Assembly (NCBI GenBank): GCA_028564675.1
Contig: JAOVVO010000223.1
Location: forward strand, 47,193 to 111,192
From: Onchocerca lupi
Taxonomy: Eukaryota > Nematoda > Chromadorea > Rhabditida > Onchocercidae
Length of the DNA: 64,000 nt
Reading direction: 5' to 3'
The notes under the pieces are model-generated. The model saw only the letters and a program-made list of their open reading frames with translations. It made no database searches and was not told where the DNA came from. Positions 27,282 through 39,620 of this stretch are shown here, one piece after another. Both the position numbers and the translations under genes were made by a program. How positions within the stretch are numbered: position 1 is the stretch's first letter; each line of letters begins with the position of its first letter.

Positions 27282-28050
27282 TTGAATACATATTGATTTG
27301 CTTTAAAATTTTTTAAATCAAAACATATCAAAATAAAAAAAAAGAAAAAATAGTGAAAAAGAATTAAAAAGTAAATGATAAGTAATATGGAATAATATAC
27401 AAATTAATCACTAGGATTATTAAGACTTTTCAGCAATCTTGTTAAACGTGAAATAGAGTTTATGTTAGCAGTGTTACTGCATGCCAGAAACAAAATCTTA
27501 AAAGATTTGTGATATTAGCCATCAAATTATCTCGCTTTGTGAGGTTCTTATAAAATATGGGTATGCCCTAGAATCTTATCCAAAGCTTTCAGGATATTGT
27601 GATGTTTCTTACTAACATTTTCGCAGTATGACGTATATAGCTAATGTGGTGTAAAAGAAAAGATATCAGTTTTTGGTATTTTTAATAATCTTTTTTGTGA
27701 TTTTAATGACTAGCAATTTGAAAATTTTGAAAATATGAAATTGGCTTCTATAAATGTATGTAAGCTTTAAAAATAATTAAAAATTTGTTTCTTCAGGTAT
27801 TTTCATTTTTTCTGACTTTTTTGTTTTTGGTTTTTAAGTATGATATTTTGATTTTTGTTTTGTTTAATATTGAATTTTTGTTTAGTTTGTTTTGTTTTTT
27901 AAGTCTTTTTTATTTTTTTATTTTATGCTTTGGTGTGATTTCTGGTGTTGCAGATTTATTTTTTTTTTTTCTTGCATGTTTGTTTTTATATTTTGCTCAA
28001 TTTTTGAAATATCTGTGTCGAAAAAATCCGAAAAAGAGAATTATCCTAAA
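27282..28050. other. Intergenic, T-rich, no gene seen
   Basis: 27785-28063 is open on the plus strand for 92 codons but is almost entirely Phe/Leu from T-runs, so I treat it as low-complexity sequence. Confidence 0.55.
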
Positions 28051-28054
28051 TAAG

Positions 28055-28540
28055 GAGTGTTAAAAGGCAAGAAGCGCGAAGGTAATTTCAAAGGGAACAA
28101 CAAGACGATAAATATATTTACCGCCAAAAAGATAAGCATGTTTGCCGCCAAAACGCTCCAGTTAACATTTAAACAAAGCAGGTAGAAAATCATGAAGCGA
28201 CACGTTGGAAATCAAAAGAGAAGGATAACCCCGAAAGGGTTTAAAAGGTTCGTTTTTAGAGAAGAGTATGTTTTCTGCAAGAGCTGAAGTTCGGAGTTAT
28301 ACTGACGCGATCATAGCAACAAATTCGAAACGACACAAAAATCGAAAAGCAAAAAGCAGTACTCATCTCTACTAAAGACAAAGGAAAGAATACCCAATGA
28401 TAAATTTATTGGATGTTCTCCGATAATTGTTTGTAATGATGAACCACTGTTCCGTTTATTAAGAAATTCTTCAAATATAAATCATCTCTTTCACAAATTT
28501 ACTTTCCCGACAATCTGAGAGATCTTTAAAATTTAGTATT
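28055..28540 (+). mobile_element. LTR-like repeat, copy B
   Basis: Starts tgttaaaaggcaagaagcgc and shares, in order, accgccaaaa, gccaaaacgctcc, gaagcgacac, ttaaaaggttcg, aaggaaagaat-acccaatga and tgttctc(c/t)gataa with copies A and C. Terminal TGTT here and AACA at the end of copy A are the short inverted ends expected of an LTR. Confidence 0.5.
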
Positions 28541-31325
28541 TTAGTGTTTGAATTGAAATTGGTCTTCGAAGTAAAACAAAAATGAAATTTCTTAGTCCTT
28601 TAAAATAATAATCTTTCTTATTCCGCTGAAAAAGCGAAACAAGCTTTAGCTCTTATTTTGTTAAACTACTTGGAGTAAATACAACAGTTTTATAGCAAGT
28701 TTAAGAACTTTATACATAGATTCTCAAGTAGAATCTTGAAGTTTTGCCAGGAAATGAGAAAGAACACCGAGAGTTCTCTTTCTACATAGTTTAACAAACT
28801 TTTCAAGTCAAGATTTTGAGTAATTTTTTTTATCTGTTTATCTTAATCAAAATTACAATTAAAACTAATAACATTGATTAAATTTGAATAGAAAATGTTT
28901 CATTAATAAAGCAAAATTGTCGAATGAAGATAAATTTTATCAGGAAGTTATCGAAATTTCACGTCAAAGGTACTCTTGTTGTGATGAAAAAATAATGATA
29001 GTTTGATAAATAATAAAATATGATAAAATATGTTCTTCGAATAAAAAATTAGCCAATCCAAGAAGATATTATTAATGTATCATCCAAAATCTATGGTTCA
29101 AGATAAGTTTGATTAGAAAATGGATTTAAATAAATAAATTCGGAAACAATCGTTTAATTTTTTAGGCGAAATAAACAATAGCAAATTTTTTAATATTTCT
29201 GAAATATTGTTTTCTTTTTTTTAAATCGAATTACTTCAACATTCTTATTTCAAAGTCAACAAAAATTTCAAATTTCATAAATAAAATTTTGGAAAAATCT
29301 TTCTTCAAAATTTTTCAAATTAAAGAAATTCTCCTAAGTGTTAAAATAAACTTTAAAAAAATTCCTTCTATTTCGCTTTCCATTCCTTTTTCCTTCCGTT
29401 GTTCTAATTTATCGAAAATAAAAAAAATAACATTTATTGGTATTAAATATTGGTTTTTCAATTTTCTTATGTTCTTATTTTCATCCATTCCATTATATTG
29501 CTGTTGTGAGTTTTTGTTAAAAAATTTTGAATTTTGTTATCAATAATCAATTCTGTTAAAAAAAAAAAAAAAAAAAAAAAAGGAAAAAGAAATAAGAATT
29601 ACGTTTTCCTCATTTCTTCTTTTTTTAAAAAAAATTAAAAGAATTGAATTTTTTTAGAATCAGTTACCAAAAAAAAGAAATTAAACAGGTCAGTAATTGT
29701 TCGATATTTTGGATTTAATTAATTCATTTATTCATTAAAATATATTAAATAGATGTAAATAGTTTCGCGACATTATTGTACATTTTCGCAATACATTCAT
29801 TGATAAAATAAATTCTGTTTGAGAAACGAACTTTCTCTATGCATGATTTATTTATTTGGTTTCTTATTTAAATGCAAGTTAAATAAGATTAAAATCAAAT
29901 CAGAATAGGTAAAACAGATCAATTAAATGAAATAAATTTCAAATTAGGCCAAATTATTAGAAGTTATAATTCAACTTCATATTAAATGCAAGTTAAATAA
30001 GATTAAAATTAAATCAGAAAAAATTATACAAATCATTTGAGATCAGATAAAATTTTAAAATGAGCTAAACTGAAGTTATTTGTTTTGATAAAAAAAATTT
30101 TTGGACAATTTTGATTTTCCTTTCTTCTTTGTAGCTTTTCAATTAAAATTACATTTAGAGCAAAGTTTATCATTGGCATATTTTCAAACTTTCAATTTGA
30201 AATTTTTTAAATTAAAATTTTTAGCGAAGTATATTATTTTGTCGAAAATGCTTGACGTAATTTATGCAGCATACTACTGTTCAAGAAATTATTTGTCAAA
30301 TTCGTCCATCGCTTATTGAAATTATTATTTCAGTTACTAATTATAAAGCATTATAACTGAACATAATTATCATTTTTTATTATTTATTATAAATTATTAT
30401 TTTTAACTTATCCATTCAAAAAAAAAAAAAAAAAATTGTTTTGGCAATTATTTATTTAATAAAATGGACAATGAAATTTTAAATAATCTATTCAATTCAA
30501 TTATTGTAAACGTGCCTGTTATGCATTCGGAATTAATTACTGATATTAGAAATGAAATTTTGGGAATAAATAAATATATTGACTTGTCTATTTTGATAAA
30601 ATATTTTCTTTTGTTAAATAAATTCGTAATAATTGAATGGACTGGTTAGTTATGAAATGTTGAAAAGAGTGTAATTAAATCAAGCGAAGAATGCCAAAAT
30701 GGAGTTACGAAAAAGAAGAAAGTAGTAAATAGAAGAAAGTAATATTAGATCGATGCGCAAATACTAATTTCATTAATGTTTAGAACAAGTTTTCATATTT
30801 CATGACAAGGAACTGAATAATTCATTTAATTGATAATGTATTGTTATCATTCATTCATTTTAATACTGATTATTTTCATGTCATTCTATTTTGCCTAGAG
30901 ACAAATTATTTTCAAATATTTATCGAATATTCGAAATAGAATTCAACAATATTTTATTTATTAAAAGTTAAAAAAGAATTTTAATTCCAAAATTTGTTCA
31001 AATGTGACAATATTTTCAAAAATTAACTAGATCAAGTACAAAATTATTTCATTTATTATTCAATTTTGTTTACTCTAATGAGAGAAAAATTTAATTTCGT
31101 GATTGTTTTTACTTGCTAAGAGTTAAACATTATAATTAAATGATTGCTTTGAAATCAATCATTTGCTGATTGAGAAAGAAAACAAAAAAACAAGAAGAGG
31201 AAAATGAAAATAGATTAGAAAATTTTTTATTATATTAAATTATATTTCGATTTGAAAAAAAAATTCTTTAAATTTAAATTTCTTACAAATTTCCCAATTT
31301 TTAGGTGAAATAAAGTGCTAAAATA
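28541..31325. other. Intergenic, no gene seen
   Basis: AT-rich. It holds a direct repeat of about 36 bp (29870-29905 and 29983-30019, aatgcaagttaaataagatt) and two long homopolymer A tracts (about 29559-29581 and 30420-30434). Short open frames at 30101-30319 and 30464-30649 lack splice context. Confidence 0.5.
29870..30019 (+). repeat. Direct repeat pair of ~36 bp
   Basis: aaatgcaagttaaataag then attaaaat(c/t)aaatcaga occurs at both ends of this span, 113 bp apart, in the same orientation. Confidence 0.7.
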
Positions 31326-32479
31326 ATGATTGCCATAGTTTTGGCTGCATTTTTGAAATTATGCATATTGGAAATTGAAATTCTACCAATAAAAGCAATA
31401 ACAACGTGTCATTTTTCACGGCCCAGTCAAGCTAGTCCAACTGCTTGGATTGATGTTATCGACGAATGCAAGGAAAGTGATAAGGATGCAATATGTTTTT
31501 CAGGCGTAAGTTTAGTTAATTTTTAATTTTTTAAATATTTCAATAATGATAGGTAAAATTGAGGCAATAAAATGATTAATTCAAAATTGGTAAAAATTTC
31601 TGAAATATTTAAAATATAACTGCAAATTATTATTAAGTTAATTTAAAAATAGGTAAAAGTTGTTTGAATTATTTAAAATAAGAATATAATTGTTTTTATT
31701 TTTGTTTTTTATTTTTTTCAAGTGAAATGGAGAAATTTATGAAACAATTTTTTCAAAATTCAATTTAAATACTGTAAAGTTTGAAAATAGCAGCAATAAA
31801 AATTCGTTTATAGAAGTTGATTGAAATTTTCAAAGAATCGAGCAAAATTTTATTTATTTATAAATCTTTTATTTTTGTTGAAATTAAACCTCTTCTGCAA
31901 CAGATTTTGTCTATTTTCCTATTTGATGCGAAATTTATTTTGCGAATTCGCAAATTTGATTAAAATTAGAAATTTTTTTCAGTACAATCCAGGTGTGACA
32001 TATTTTCATATTGCTGTTGGTTGGTGGCGAGTATTGCATACTGAAAATACATGCCTTACCAAACAATATGTTCGGTTTTTTTACTTAATTTTTAAAATTT
32101 GAAAATTTTGATTTAAAATTTGGAGAATTCACATTATTTTTATAATTTATACCTATTAAATTATATAAATTAATAAAAATTTTTGAAAAGTTAACAACTG
32201 CTGTTTGCATTCTTTCTAAAAGGATTTTAATTTATTAGGTAATATTCATCAAAATTTTATCGCAAACTTAATTTTTAGTTACGCCAAAAATTAGCATGTA
32301 ACGATGATGAGGAAACACCGGTGGAAGGTTGCTATCGGGACAAAGTTCATTATAAAAATTTTTTCCTTTGCTGGTGTACCGGATCAAAATGTAACACCAG
32401 GGAAAAAATAACACAAATTTACAGAAAAACTAATACGATATTTATTGTTGGTGGCGGTTGTAAACCACTTGAATTTTGA
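31326..32479 (+). CDS. Secreted cysteine-rich protein, LU (Ly6/activin-receptor-like) type, 155 aa
   Basis: Exons 31326-31505, 31983-32069 and 32279-32479 join in phase 0 to 155 residues. The hydrophobic start (MIAIVLAAFLKLCILEIEIL) is a likely signal peptide. The mature part has cysteines in exon 1 (TTCHF, DECKE, AICFSG), one in exon 2 (TCL) and a closing cluster in exon 3 (LACND, EGCY, FLCWCTGSKCN). C-x-C-x4-CN is the closing signature of three-finger LU domains such as Ly6 and activin-receptor ectodomains. There is no obvious transmembrane helix or GPI tail; it ends after GGGCKPLEF, so it is probably secreted. The next plus-strand gene is a paralogue with the same exon plan. The exon 2 donor (TAT|GTTCGG) is weak but keeps frame. 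The exact nematode family is not recognised. Confidence 0.72.
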
Positions 32480-34838
32480 TTGAAATTTGAAATTTGAATT
32501 TGTAAGAAAAAATGCATTAAATTCTGTGTTCAAAATAGATTGTAATTTAAAATGGTATAATTAAAAATTGAATAAACTATATTTGTCAAGTTGAAATTAA
32601 TAAAGGCATTTGAAATTGCACATAATGGTGAAAAATTTTACCATACTTGAAATTGTTCATAGAATGATTTTTAATTCAATAAAAAGTTGATACAGTATTT
32701 TTCAGGCGGAAGTATTTTTTTACATAATTTGCATAATTTAAAAAATAATTTACAATAATTTCGGATTGTTTTAAATTTTTTTTTTTAAGTTTTGAACTCT
32801 TTCTAAAAACGATATTTCGCATTTCCCACATTTGTATTTTATAAATCAGTAATGAAAAAAAAAAATGCAAAAATCGGCTTTTAATGAAATAAAATAAAAA
32901 TTAAAAGTGTGATTTATTAGTTGAAAAGTTGTATACAATAAGTGACAAATAGTTTCAGTTAAGATTTATTTAATTGCTTTTTAATTATTAGTTGAAAATT
33001 TTCAAAATATTGATTGTTCTTTTGTTTTATTAATTGATGATATGTACAATGGTTGAATGTAATTTGCTATTATTGATCATCTTTTTGAGATAAAATTTGA
33101 ATTCTTTTGTATTCAGATATTATTATGCAATACAAATAATGAAAAACCGTGAGAAAAAAATTACAAAGCAAAAAAAATTTTATCATTATTCAAGATCTTA
33201 TCATTTATCAAATTCATAATTTTATAACAGTTGACTACTGCTTTCTTAAAACTGTAATATTTTTTATCGTAATTCACTTCATGATTTATCAGTTTATTTG
33301 ATCATTTAACAAATTCAATATTTTAATTTTTTTCATTTTTCCTGCATGCTATTTCTTGCTAACAGAAAGTTTTCAATTTATATTTCAAATTGAACAAAAA
33401 AAAAAAAAGAAAAAAACGGATTTCTATATCACAGAAAAATTTTCCCGAAAATTTTACGAAAATTTTATGGCAAAAAAATTTGAATAGGAAAAATGTATAA
33501 GACAAAACATTTCAAATGAAATGATTCATTGATTGAATTTTGATTTCTTCATATAATTTTCTTAGTTTCAGACCATCGAAAATATTGCATTATTTGTTTG
33601 TAACTTAGCTTTATTCATCGTTGAAAGAGAAAAAAAATGAAAAAAAAGAATTGAAAAAATGAATAAAAGAAAATGAATGATTAAAATGGATGGAATTATT
33701 AACGATATTTAGTTTCACTGATGGACGATGCAAAGAAAATGTTTCCTTCTACATTTTCTCGCTTCATATTTTTTTGGCCATAAATTTTTTTATTTTTATT
33801 CAAACTTCATTTTAAAAATAATTTGCTCAGGAAATGCGTCTTTTTCAAACATAAATATTTTAAATATTTATTAACTTATCATTTTTTTCAGGTGTAAAAA
33901 TGAACAAAAAATAGCGGATTTGAGTTCATTTGATCATCCTTCTGTTTGGAAATTTTAATTTATTTCTCATTTTTTTTGCACTGGAAAATTCAAATTAATT
34001 TCAATATTGAAGAAATGATTTAATCATAGAATTAAATTTCCATTTGTTTTAATTAGCAGTTTCTTGCCTGAAATTTTAATAAATAATTATTGTTTTTGTA
34101 ATTTTTAGTTTTGAATAATTTGTTGGAAAAAAATTGTTGCATTTTTTTCTCATGATGAATTAATAAATAAAATTACTATCTAAATGACAAAAATTAACAC
34201 TTATTTCTGCCATTTTTTTCAATATGTTATCCAGAATTTGCTATAGGAAGCATTAATCATCTGAAACTGTTTTTTTTTTTTTAATTTTTTTTCCCGTATC
34301 TTCCTCAACATTTTTTCTCAAAATCTACGATAGTGTTTAATGGAAAGAAAATACGATATTGAGATGTTTTATTACTGTAGACAGACTTGAAGATATGTAT
34401 AACTTATAAATAATCAAATAGATTCAAGTTTTGTTAATTATGATCTTGATAATGCAATAACATTTTAGAATTTTAATGACTCAATTTATTCGATCTTGAT
34501 GAAATGTAATAATCACTTATCGATAGATTAGTTGAATTGGTTGAATTATTTTTCTCAATATAATTAATTTCCAAAATTTCTCGTTGCTAAATTTCTACGT
34601 AATTCAAGTTACTTGCGAAGTTTCTCATCGCAAATGTTGCTTGTTGCTTTTGTATAATTATTCATTTTCTTTGTTTACTGTATCATATCCATCTTTACTT
34701 CCATTATTTTCACTCATACCATCAGTCTACTGTAATCAAAAGATATTTTCATTATCATACAACAGCTAAATGTTGTTAAACAATATTATCATATGTAAAT
34801 GATAATTTGTTAATTAAATTTCTTAATTTGAGTGGAAT
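32480..34838. other. Intergenic between the two secreted-protein paralogues, no gene seen
   Basis: AT-rich with poly-A/T runs. No pieces resembling either neighbour's exons were found. 34584-34769 is open but lacks a splice pattern and cysteine plan. Confidence 0.5.
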
Positions 34839-37520
34839 ATGAAAAAAACGGAAGTTATTCACATAACATTACTATTATTTATTGGTATCAATTATACTGT
34901 ATCATTGATCTGTTATACGGTACATTGGAATGCATATTCATCATTTACGGAGAGAGCTCATAAGTGCAATATGGACGAAGAATTTTGTGCATCTCTGGTA
35001 TTTCTCTTTTTTTTCTTTTTTATTTAAATAGATTTTCGAATTATTATTTTACCGATTTTTGGCATTATTAGGAAGGTGATATTTTTAACTGATAATCGTT
35101 TGTTTGGTCAGATTAGGATGACTTTTGCTTCTATTTGAATTGCTGTTTTGGGGAATTCTGTTTGAGGTCATCATATGTATGCAGCTGGTTCGGATATTGA
35201 TCCTCGTAAAATAAATGTTAAATAAGGAATTCACTCAATTAACAAAGAAGTACTTGAAAATTTGAATTAAATAAAATAATTTTTTGATAAGTATTGCTTG
35301 GAATACATTTAATTAAAAAATAAAAGTTAGAAATTTCATTTTCTAATCTGAAAAAAATCCCCTCATCTCTTCTCCTTTCTTAAATGATAATTTTTTTTTT
35401 TACAGTATGATCGACGTGCAGAAAGTTGGTATCTTCGAACAATACCATTGGATCGCAAATGTTATTCTGTTGCCGAGGTACAACAATTAATTATACTCAT
35501 TATTCGAGTATTTTAATTATTATACATATTATTAGAAAATTTACTAATATTAATCGAGTGAAATGAAAAATGAATCGATCTATGATGTATATTAAATGCT
35601 AGTTGCAAAAGGGTTCTACGGTGCTTTCTACAGTATGACCGCCATATTTTATGCTACGGTGCTTTCTATAGTATGACCACCATTTATAAACTTAAAAAGT
35701 AATTCAATTATTTACTCTTCAAAATATCATCTAGTTGAAAATTTAATTCATGATAATTTAAGTAATTTCAGTTGAGAAATAGAATAGATTGCAATATGAG
35801 TACAATCAATGAAGGTTGTTTTATGGATCCAAGATATAATAGTTATACAAGAAGTTCGTTTCTGTTACCGGTTTGTATTTGCAAAGGTGACTATTGTAAT
35901 ACGCAAGAAAAAATTGAAAATATATGGTTGGAGCAAAATATTTATGAATTTCATCAACCTGAAGATTGCAATGATAAATTGAAAAAAGAAGAGTCGGTAA
36001 CGAAATCTGTAACATCATCTGAAACAACAATCACAGTCGACGAATTAGATGTAGCTACGACTACTAAAGAAATGCCGAAATTAAGTTCGGAAACAACAAC
36101 AGATATTATAGCAATGTCAACATCAATGGAAAAAACAAAAATTACTCCAGATGTGTCAGAATTTAGTAACAGAACAACAAATATTTCAAGTCCGGAAGCA
36201 AAGGCAGCAATTTCTGTAAGTCAATAAATTGTAACAATTTCGGAATTATTTTCAATTTTGAAATCAAAAAAAAAAAAAGGAGACGCAAATTCACTGTATT
36301 GTTGAAAAGCTAAACTTGAAGTAAATTAGTAAACAATAATTTATGAATTTTCAAACATGATTATCAAATAAAGAAGTGGTTAATTTCGTTACAAAGAATT
36401 AAATCGTTGTCGGATTGCATGAAGATCTGATTCATTTCAATTCATTGAATGTAATCCCTTCAATTTCTTGGATTTTACAGTGATAGGTACAAGAGGGAAA
36501 TAAGATGGAAGTAATAAAAAGTATGATTTCTAACGAAAATTTTACCAAAAAAGTAATTAAAGATTTAAAAATTTTTTTTTTCTACTGTCACTAATTAATT
36601 AATAATTATGTGTGGTTTTTATCTTTTATCTTTATCACAAAATTATCATTGGTCAATATTTTTCTTTTCTTTTGATATCATAATTTTAAAGTAAAAGGGT
36701 TGAAATTTCGAACAAATATTGAACTTATCGTTAATATTTTGATAAACTTGCAGAAGAAGTATGATTCTATATCATTTCAAAATGAAAGAGAAATAAGGGA
36801 TTATGTTTTTAAAAAACAGAGAATTGTACCATTCGCATCATTTTGTTAAGTTACATGATTTATAAAAAATAAATAAGTAAATGAATAAATAATTTTTAAG
36901 ATTCTGATTTTATTGACGAAATTAAGTTTTTCTACTAATGTATCAAATTCGATTAGTTTAGTTCATTTAGCAGTAACATATTAAAAAGTAATTTAATTTC
37001 TTTAACATAATCCTTCAATTGAAAAAAGCCCAAAATCTGGAAAAAATATGGATTGAAATTTAACATTTTATCAAATCTAATTTAATAAAATCTTATATTT
37101 TAATTTATTTTTTTTATTTTTAATTTTGTGCTTTTTTGATAATCGCATGATTAGTACAAAATGTAAGCAATAAAAAGTTATAAATTCTGATTTAGAATAT
37201 TATCAAAAAAGAACTAAGTTTGATTTAATCTTTTTTTATCATTGAATGATTGATAATTATGTTCAATTTTAGTTCCTGATTTGATTTTTCATCTTTTTTT
37301 TCCCCATTTTTTAAACTCATCAACAAAAACTAACATCAGTTAAAATTCTTTTTTCCACCCAAAATTAGAATCTATCGCTATTATTGTAACAGATTTTGCA
37401 AAATGACTTGATAAGTTTCACAGAATGATTTGATAAATTTTGCAGGCTTACTCGAAAAATTTTGTAAATTTCAATCAAACAAATTCAAGCGATAGCAACT
37501 TCACAACAACGAGAATATAG
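34839..37520 (+). CDS. Secreted LU-like cysteine-rich protein with Ser/Thr-rich mucin-like tail
   Basis: Exons 34839-34997, 35406-35477 and 35772-36215 join in phase 0. The start MKKTEVIHITLLLFIGINYT is a likely signal peptide. It is followed by LICYTV, HKCN, EFCAS, RKCYS, IDCNM, EGCFM and a closing VCICKGDYCN, matching the paralogue at 31.3-32.5 kb in cysteine order and exon phases. After the domain comes a long Ser/Thr-rich stretch (SSETTITV, SSETTTDI, NRTTNIS) likely to be O-glycosylated. The exon can end at TCT|GTAAGT (36215) and continue in phase 0 to a short exon 37446-37520 (TTTTGCAG acceptor) ending TTTRI-stop, or read on to a stop at 36227. With the last exon the protein is about 249 residues, without it 228. 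The domain is confident, the last exon is not. Confidence 0.68.
35616..35690 (+). repeat. Tandem duplication, two 38-bp units, in an intron
   Basis: ctacggtgctttcta(c/t)agta then tgacc(g/a)ccat occurs twice head to tail in the second intron of the mucin-tailed gene, with two or three mismatches. This suggests a recent slip. Confidence 0.8.
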
Positions 37521-39620
37521 CAAGCACAAGTACCGTAATTTTTACACCATTCGAAATCAATAACGAATCAATACCTACTAATATTAATTTTTCGTAATTA
37601 TGAATAATCTTGTTGATTCGATTATGAATAGAAATAATGAAACATAGAATAGTGTTACAGTAAGCAGTACAACTTTAATCGCTACTAATACAATCGTATC
37701 TATGTCTAGCAATGATACCGTATTCTCTATTGATAACTATCAATAAAATACTTGGATTGCGAATATAAAAATTCAAAAGATATTAGTAATAGCGTTAATA
37801 AAGCAAAAATTACGAAAATTGAATTTTAGCGTGTCAATTGAAATAGATTAAATGTATTGAAAGTAACAATTATTAATAATAACTAGAATAATTAAACGGA
37901 AAAGTTGCTTAATTTTACTTTTAATAATTACACTAATTTAAAGTAAATATGCAGAAAATTCTCTTAATTTTATTATTTTTTTAGCGATATTTTATAATTT
38001 TTTGTTTGTTAAAAATTCTATTTTTACTAATGTTTCAATTGCATTAATATTGGTAGAATGTATTGATTAATTATTTGCAGAAATTTAATTAATCAGTAAA
38101 ATATATCTATTGTCCTATTAATCTGTTTGTAACAAATAACGCATGTAATAATACAATAAAACATTGATAGTATTGTGTGAATTTAAATTTTTTTTTTAAA
38201 TTGGAAATTCATCTATTCTATCTTTCGACATATTTTTCCCAATGATGCTGATGACTAATTTTGAATTATGTGATAATTAAAAACATACTGAAATTTAAAT
38301 TCGAATATTTAAATAAGATATTCAATTTTTAGAACTTTAATATGCAAATTAATTTCACTTTATTGATAACAACTGCATCTTTTTTTTTTGAATTTTTTCT
38401 TTTTTTTTTTTTTGATAAAAAGTATGCATGGCAATAAGTTATTATATTTGCGAAATGATAAGCATAATCGTTAATCCATTTTTATTTTATCACTTTTTAC
38501 TATATCTACTTGAAAAAATGTTTAATTGAAGAGCACGATAATACTGGAAAAGAAAATTGACATTTAATAAGGAAAAACTAAACAAAAAAAGAACTTTTGA
38601 CAAAATTATTTAGCAATAAATTTTTCTTATCATTAATAATATAAAAATTTAAACGTTTTATCGTGTCTTGACAGCAAAGTTGATTAACAATGCACTTTAT
38701 AACATATTTAAATTTCATTACTTCTAAGCAATAAAAATTATGAGAAATCTTTTCAATACAAAAGAAATTCATTTGAATTTTTTATTGAAAGTTTTAAGAA
38801 AAATTTTTGACGATAAAACATATTTTTGACGAAAAAAAAAAACTTTTCACGTATGATGATTGTACAGAAGGGAGTTAAAAGTGTTTTTGCCACGAGCATG
38901 AACAAAAACGTATTTTGTCTGAAATTACTTTTTTATTCTTATGAATTTTTTTGCTTATTCAAAAGTTTTTTTCCTATCTTTTGAAAATATTTGCTAATTC
39001 ATACGTTAGTTTGAAAAAAATTGCTATTATTACTATTACTATTATTTGCTATTATTGAATTTTAAATGCACCAAAAAAATGTTTTTATGAATATGGCAAA
39101 AATATTTTGCAAAAAAAAAAAAAAGAAAATGGAAACACTTATGGTAAGAAGTTTAATTTTATTAAAAATTAAATTATAATGCTCAGAAAATACATCAAAT
39201 GCAATAGCAAGATAATTTATTTAGGATTTAAATAAATAAAAGTTGTCGATTTTAGCTATGGAGCAAATTATTAATAACTTTTTTCCTAAGAAACTTGGTC
39301 TTTAGGAAGGATTTGTTAAATAATAATTAATTATATGCATATAAAATGCCCAAAAAGCCAAAATTTAACAATTTAAAAATCTGTTGCAAATCTGAATTGA
39401 TGATTTCATCATACAGCTCCAGCACTATTGTCAATCCTGATATATGTTTCAAATGTCAAAAAAAAGAAAAAAAAAAAAAACTAAAATTTAATGATCCAAA
39501 AACTTGATGCAAATTGGAATTGATGATTTCATCATACATATTCTAGTAATACTATCATTTATTATCAATCATCATTCTATATCAATATTGCTATCATTAA
39601 TATCATCATTATCAACATTC
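37521..39620. other. Convergent intergenic region, no gene seen
   Basis: Lies between the 3' ends of the plus-strand secreted gene and the minus-strand SLC19 gene. 39360-39600 (aatctgttgcaaat, gatttcatcata, ctatcattaatatcatca) is the 3' flank of SLC19 and is repeated at 52490-52640, so it marks the end of the duplicated segment. Confidence 0.55.

Noticed and set aside
27785..28063. 92-codon plus-strand frame that looks like a membrane protein
   Set aside because: Built almost only from T-runs (Phe/Leu); no start context, splice pattern or family motif.
34584..34769. Possible extra secreted-protein exon between the two paralogues
   Set aside because: Has some cysteines but neither the domain's spacing nor splice sites in the shared phase.
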